A DNA stretch of 64,000 nt, taken from Nyssa sinensis (taxonomy: Eukaryota; Streptophyta; Magnoliopsida; Cornales; Nyssaceae). The number at the start of each line of letters is the position of its first letter. Positions within the stretch are counted from its first letter, which is position 1. A program made the position numbers and the translations under genes. The notes below the pieces were generated by a model. That model searched no databases. It had not been told where the DNA came from and saw only the letters and a program-made list of their open reading frames with translations. The stretch is taken from assembly GCA_008638375.1 (NCBI GenBank), contig CM018052.1, positions 17,239,950 through 17,303,949 on the forward strand, read 5' to 3'. This document shows, in pieces, positions 59,514 through 64,000 of the stretch.

Positions 59514-59559
59514 TGAAAATTGGAACTACGGGTAAACTGGAATTACCTGCGCTGGCCAT
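59495..59559 (-). pseudogene. Remnant of copia gag start fused to RT
   Basis: ATG at 59559 begins 'MASAGNSSLPVVPIFSGENY', a typical copia gag N-terminus, 70-80 bp after the PBS. Within about 65 bp it runs into the RT-derived sequence at 59490, marking the deletion junction. Confidence 0.8.
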
Positions 59560-59630
59560 AGAGCTAACTCCTCAATAGTTGCTCTTTTCTTCAGCTTCTT
59601 GTACTTGAATTTACTTTGACGAACCAAGTG

Positions 59631-59643
59631 CTTTGATACCAAA
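59631..59643 (-). other. Primer binding site (initiator Met tRNA) of the deleted copia element
   Basis: Minus strand reads tttggtatcaaagc immediately after the 5' LTR; TGGTATCA is the iMet tRNA complement. Confidence 0.85.
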
Positions 59644-59931
59644 TGTTGCCCCTTTGTTTAGGCTTATGTGGGCTGTTGTTTTAGCCTTAGCGAGGATCAA
59701 AATAAGACAGAAGAAAATTATACTTGATCAGATTTACTTCTTTTATATTTCTTACTTTGCTCCAGAACAATACATTAGGATTTATACACATTAATAGACA
59801 GTGCTAGAGACATCATTAACTTCATTCACCTAACATTTTGGAATGCAAAACATCACTTTGAACATAACATCTACTAACTAAAGTTGGAACTCACAAAAGT
59901 TGTTTGACCATTAACAACACATTAATTCTAA
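59644..59931 (-). repeat. 5' LTR of the deleted copia element
   Basis: 288 bp, starts tgttgcccc on the plus strand and pairs with 58202-58506. Differences include a 14-bp insertion ('aggatttatacaca' region, near 59780) and loss of the terminal ca at 59931. Confidence 0.87.
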
Positions 59932-59936
59932 ATTTT

Positions 59937-61746
59937 TTAGTAGATAACTTGCAAACTTGAAGTTCAAAAGAGAGTAAATCTATAGCAGATTACTTTGTTA
60001 GTAGTAGCATTTTTCTATTAGTAGCTTAACTTGATTCTACCATTTTCATCTGTGTGTGTGTGTGTGTGTGGAGGGGAAACAAAATCCATTTCTTAGACAT
60101 GGTACTAGTTCACATCCTATAAGTTCTTTTTTTTTTTTTTTATGACCTTTGGTTCTTCCTTTTACCTACTCCATAAACTACTGATCTATCTATCGGCCTA
60201 AGAGACAATTTGTAGTATATTTGCTACATTGAATTTCAATTGGTTGGTTGATTGGGAGGTCAGTGTGAGCTCAATTGTTGGGGCTGAACAGCACCTGTGG
60301 TTGCCCAACTCATCTGAGCTCAGGAATTGTACATTTAGGGTGGAATAATAAGCCCCAAAGTATTATTTTCCTGCTAAACTTTTTTATGCCAAGGAACTGC
60401 GATTGTTTTATGTTATTAATGATAACTGATGGTAATGAGAATTCCATTGAGAAGTGGTTTCCTTATTAACAACCTTGACTGGGAAATTTGATATAGAGTG
60501 CCATAGTACTGTCAAAAGTCGAAATTGAAGAGCTTTATCTCTTTATCCCTGTGGCAATGAATATAATTAAAACAATATATGAAGGTTGCCCTACAAAATT
60601 TGTGTTTTCTTTCTAATTTCATTCACTAATAACAATAGAAGAAAAATTTTTAGGTTTTATTTAATTTGGGTTTCTTGACCCTCTGCCAAACCCAACCATC
60701 CTTAGGTTGTGTTGGAACCTTTCAATCATCTTCAATTTTAATAACTTCAAGCCTAGTCCACAAGTCCCCCCAAAAATTTTGGTTTTGTTGGTTCAACCTA
60801 GCCAAAGATCACCAAACAAATGCTTTGGCAGGCACACACACACAAACACAACTCATAGAGGAGTTACCTTCCCCTCTTATGTGTCATTTACCTTCCCTTC
60901 AAGAATGGAATTTGGTGGCAGTGGATGTGGTGGACTATTTGACAAGTTTGAACTTCCCTGAAATGACCATTTACCTTGGTTGTTAAAGAAGTTAGCTGGA
61001 CAATTTAGGAAAAATATAGTTTACCCCATAAAGATGGGTTGGCTTAATATGATAGTGTATATATGGGTGGGTGGGTGGATGTGCATGTGCATAGATTAAT
61101 TTATCAGATAAGCTCCAAAATTATCAGGAGCTACGTGAAGCAGACAAAATAGGTAATTCTCTACTTGAGTTTCCATTTTCTGTCTGAATTGCACACAAAC
61201 ATGTTTAGTACCATCACTTCTTGTGCATGTGAGTGATTTATTTATGAACATGGGGCATGCAGGGTTTCTTGCAAGCACGCAAATTATAGGCTGGTCGTTA
61301 TTGTCCACTGACAAGATCAGCTGATATGGGGTGGTCTAAACTTACCAAGTGTATGAACATTAATATAATTTTTCTTGCTGCATGGTGTACATTTCTTTGT
61401 CCCAGATTCCAGGAAAGCAATCCTTTTTTATATGATTAGTTTCTTTTGGCTGTTAATATGTTGATTCAGATTTACCCATATGGAAGACATGGAATCAAAT
61501 TGGATTGTGGGTAGTTGGCATTGGATGCTTCTGCAGATGGTATGCCATGTATTGTCTCCCTGCTGTTTGGATTGGGGATCCAGATCATAAAATTGATTCC
61601 TCTCTTTTCTTCATTGTATTATTTCATTATTTGTTCAGCATATGCCAGATTCCACAGATTATAGAAATGATCTCCCGCTTCTTTTTTTTATTGTACTTTT
61701 ATCATGGGATATACAATGGAATTTATATACCTCAGTTATTGGCCCT
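59937..61746. other. Unassigned region
   Basis: No supported gene. Contains a (TG)n microsatellite at about 60051-60070, a poly-T near 60130, a short (CA)n near 60836-60850, and a 'gtgggtgggtgga' run near 61066. The first 50 bp belong to the repeated host segment also seen at 55625 and 56455. Confidence 0.5.
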
Positions 61747-61751
61747 TCTAC

Positions 61752-62001
61752 TGTTAAGAAATATAGACTGAAGAGAAACAACAGAGGAGATGGTGGAAAT
61801 CGCACACACACTGCTTCATTGAATAACAGACTTGGCTATTAAATAGCCTTACAAAGGAAATTGAAATAAACATAAACATAGGCCACTGCTATATCGTGGC
61901 AGTAAGACTAAATCAACAATTAACAGATACCAAAATAAAAGGACATTACAGACGTGGTGATAACTAACCACTTGACCACTAAGTTAAACATAAAACTAAC
62001 A
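61752..62001 (-). repeat. 3' LTR of the right-edge copia element
   Basis: 250 bp starting tgttaagaaa and ending aaactaaca on the plus strand, with TG...CA ends. The adjacent tttcctccctt is a polypurine tract when read on the minus strand. The partner LTR is outside the window, so the left boundary is inferred. Confidence 0.78.
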
Positions 62002-62031
62002 TTTCCTCCCTTAAACTGAATGCTATGAGCT

Positions 62032-64000
62032 TCAGTTTATATCATTCTCAGAACAGACTCCCAATTGTTCTCGCAGTTTGACAAAGGTGTTCAGCTTGAG
62101 TGGTTTAGTCATTGTATCAGCCAATTGATCTTGTGTATCACAGTGCACCAACTCCACAATACCATCCTTTGTAAAATCTCGAAGAAAATGAAAACGAACA
62201 TCTATGTGCTTGCTTTGACCATGCATTATAGGATTCTTTGAAAGCTTGATTGCAAAGCTATTATCACATTGAATTACACATGACTTGCTTTGATTTTGAT
62301 CCAATTTTCCCAAAACTCTTTTTAGCCATACTGCCTGACATGCACATGAAGTTGCAACAATGAACTCTGCATCTGTGCTAAATAGACTCACCACTGGTTG
62401 TTTTTTTGATGACCAAGAAATTGCCCCTGAACTCAACAGAAAAGCATAGCCTGATGTACTCTTTCTATCTTCTAAATCACCAACATAGTCACTATCAGTG
62501 TAAGTCATAAGTTCATCATCTCTTTCCTTTCTATAAAAAATCCCAAAATCAGTTGTTCCTTTTAAATAACGCAACACCCTTTTGCTATTTGTAGATGTAG
62601 TTCAGTAGGATTCTCCATATACCTACTAATGATGCTTACTACAAACATTAAATCTGGTCGAGTGGCTGTGAGGTACATGAGACTTCCTACAATCTACTTA
62701 TAGTAAGTCTTGTCCACTTTAACTCCTCATTCATCCTTCACAAGCTTGCAACCAGGAACAATGGGATTAAAAACAGAATTACTTTTATCCACTCCAAACC
62801 TGTGTAGTACCTCAGAGGCATATTTCTTTTGGTTCACAAAAATACCATCAGATTTTTGCAAAACTTTAAGACCAAGGAAGTACCTCATCTTACCAAGATT
62901 AGTCATATCAAACTCATGCTTCATTGAATGTTTAAATTCTGTAAACATTGATTCATCATTTCCAGTAAAGATTAGATCATCGACATACAAACTTACAATC
63001 AAAACTTTACCTTCCTTGTTAGTCTTGATGAATAAAGTATGCTCATAGTCACACTTTTCAAACATTTCCTTCATGAAATATGCTTCTATGCGACTGTACC
63101 AAGCACAGGGTGCTTGTTTAAGCCCATAAAGTGCCTTTTTTAGCTTATAAACTTTTTGCTCATTTCCTTTTTGCACATAACCACAAGGCTGCTCTACAAA
63201 GACCTCTTCATTCAACTCACCATGTAAGAATGCAGATTTCACATCTAATTGATAAATGGACCACTCTCTTTGAGCCGTAAGTGCAATGACCAAATGGATT
63301 GTCTCCATACGTGCCACAGGTGCAAAAACTTCAGTATAGTCCACCCCATATTGCTGTGTGTAACCTTTCGCTACAAGCCGAGCTTTGTGCTTTTCTATTT
63401 CTCCATTTTCATTTAGCTTGGTCTTACAAACCCACTTTACTCCAATTGTTTTTCCTCCCTTAGGTAATTCTGTTAATTCCCAAGTACCATTTTTCTTTAT
63501 TGCTTCCATTTCGACATCTATAGTTATCCTTCATTTCTCACTTTTAACTGCTTCTTCGAAATAAATAGGATCAACAACTGCAAACATGGCAAGTTGAACT
63601 TAATTTTCTTCCTCGAAAAAACCTTCTCTAGTTTCATAATTTCTCATCCAAACAGGTGGTCTGCGATTTCTTGTTGCAAGTTGAGAATCTGTTTCAGCAG
63701 CACGATTTCTTGTTGCACTTTGAGAATCTGTTTTAGCGGCATCATCATCTTCATTTACTTCTACATCAGCATCAACATTTGATTCATTTTCTTCTTCATT
63801 TACAATTACTTCTTCTTCAGAATCACCCAATTCCAAATCACATATAATACCTGCTTCATACTTCTTATCCCAATCCTAGTGCTTGTCTTCTTCGAATACA
63901 ACATCTATACTGATAATAATCTTTCGCGAAACTGGATCATAAAGTCTGTAAGCCTTTGATTCTTCACTAACTCCCAACAAAACACAACTGAAACTCTTGT
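62032..64000 (-). pseudogene. pol: Ty1/copia pol: integrase tail, RT, RNase H
   Basis: From the right edge: integrase C-terminus ('ESKAYRLYDPVSRKIIISID', with a TAG after 'EEDKH' near 63879), an acidic linker (63836-63600) and RT (63509-62727, 260 codons). RT shows 'KHKARLVAKGYTQQYGVDYT', 'QLDVKSAFLHGELNEEVFVE' and 'YGLKQAPCAWYSRIEAYFMK', and an intact catalytic box YVDD ('VSLYVDDLIFTG'). After a stop and 1-2 breaks near 62600-62726, RNase H follows at 62577-62032 ('YTDSDYVGDLEDRKSTSGYA', 'HGQSKHIDVRFHFLRD', 'ADTMTKPLK'). Stops at about 63598, 63522, 62725 and 62697 break the polyprotein. More recent than the other copia relic, judged by longer open frames. Confidence 0.93.

Larger units (their letters stand above)
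58202..59931 (-). mobile_element. Internally deleted Ty1/copia element with both LTRs, 1.7 kb
   Basis: Minus-strand element: 5' LTR 59644-59931, PBS 59631-59643, first ~20 codons of gag (59559-59495), then directly the end of RT and RNase H (59513-58618), PPT and 3' LTR 58202-58506. The pentamer atttt flanks it at 58197-58201 and 59932-59936. Most of gag, protease, integrase and RT is missing. The related host sequence at 55625 shows an uninterrupted version of the insertion site. Confidence 0.87.
61752..64000 (-). mobile_element. Ty1/copia element, 3' half, runs off the right edge
   Basis: Minus orientation: 3' LTR 61752-62001, polypurine tract 62002-62013, RNase H, RT and the integrase tail up to the window end. 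The 5' part and the second LTR lie outside. Candidate target duplication on the left is tctac (61747-61751). Confidence 0.9.

Noticed and set aside
60666..60986. A 106-codon frame in the unassigned region
   Set aside because: Overlapping frames of similar length, no domain, and a (CA)n microsatellite inside.
61505..61771. An 88-codon hydrophobic frame as a host gene exon
   Set aside because: It ends inside the copia LTR, has no recognised similarity and no clear splice sites; I could not support it.

Overview
The window is plant nuclear DNA, probably from a eudicot. It is AT-rich and rich in microsatellites, and almost everything recognisable is a plant transposable-element family: CACTA (En/Spm), Ty3/gypsy chromovirus, Ty3/gypsy Tat, Ty1/copia, LINE, and a caulimovirus-like endogenous sequence. 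I found no intact host gene, rRNA or tRNA. The species cannot be fixed from the sequence.

Layout. 1-10160 is a tandem array of a ~161-bp satellite (about 63 monomers). It runs straight into a broken CACTA transposase (TNP2) on the minus strand. That transposase is split by a 10.3-kb Tekay-like chromovirus at 11224-21567, with 2.8-kb LTRs, a perfect 5-bp target duplication (ttgta), an intact pol frame and a broken gag. The transposase N-terminus resumes at 21573-22289, and this first CACTA ends in a terminal inverted repeat at 24722. It sits inside a decayed Tat-type gypsy element: RNase H/integrase on the plus strand at 24723-26715, a 60-bp tandem array at 26750-27235, and an antisense multi-exon gene at 28035-30029. 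A second, end-to-end CACTA (30202-41972) interrupts the same Tat element. It carries its own 2.5-kb array of the same satellite family, a TnpA-like (Transposase_24) gene and a TNP2/DUF4218/DUF4216 gene, all broken and on the minus strand. The Tat element appears to resume at 41973 with its probable 3' LTR.

The right third is older debris: a 1.2-kb non-autonomous CACTA (44597-45793); a LINE endonuclease region (46640-50930) split by a 2.7-kb solo LTR with a ggctc target duplication and carrying a 214-bp triplication; a decayed caulimovirus-like sequence (about 51530-54690); an antisense LINE fragment (54700-55540); an internally deleted Ty1/copia element with both LTRs (58202-59931); and a Ty1/copia element whose 3' LTR, RNase H, RT and integrase tail run off the right edge (61752-64000).

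The most interesting feature is a 161-bp satellite that is a structural part of a CACTA family. Two copies in the window carry arrays of very different size (>10 kb and 2.5 kb). Both arrays show local ~644-bp tetrameric higher-order duplication, and the big array is joined to transposase sequence through a microhomology-rich junction. The nesting gives a relative chronology: Tat first, then the two CACTAs, then the chromovirus inside CACTA-1.
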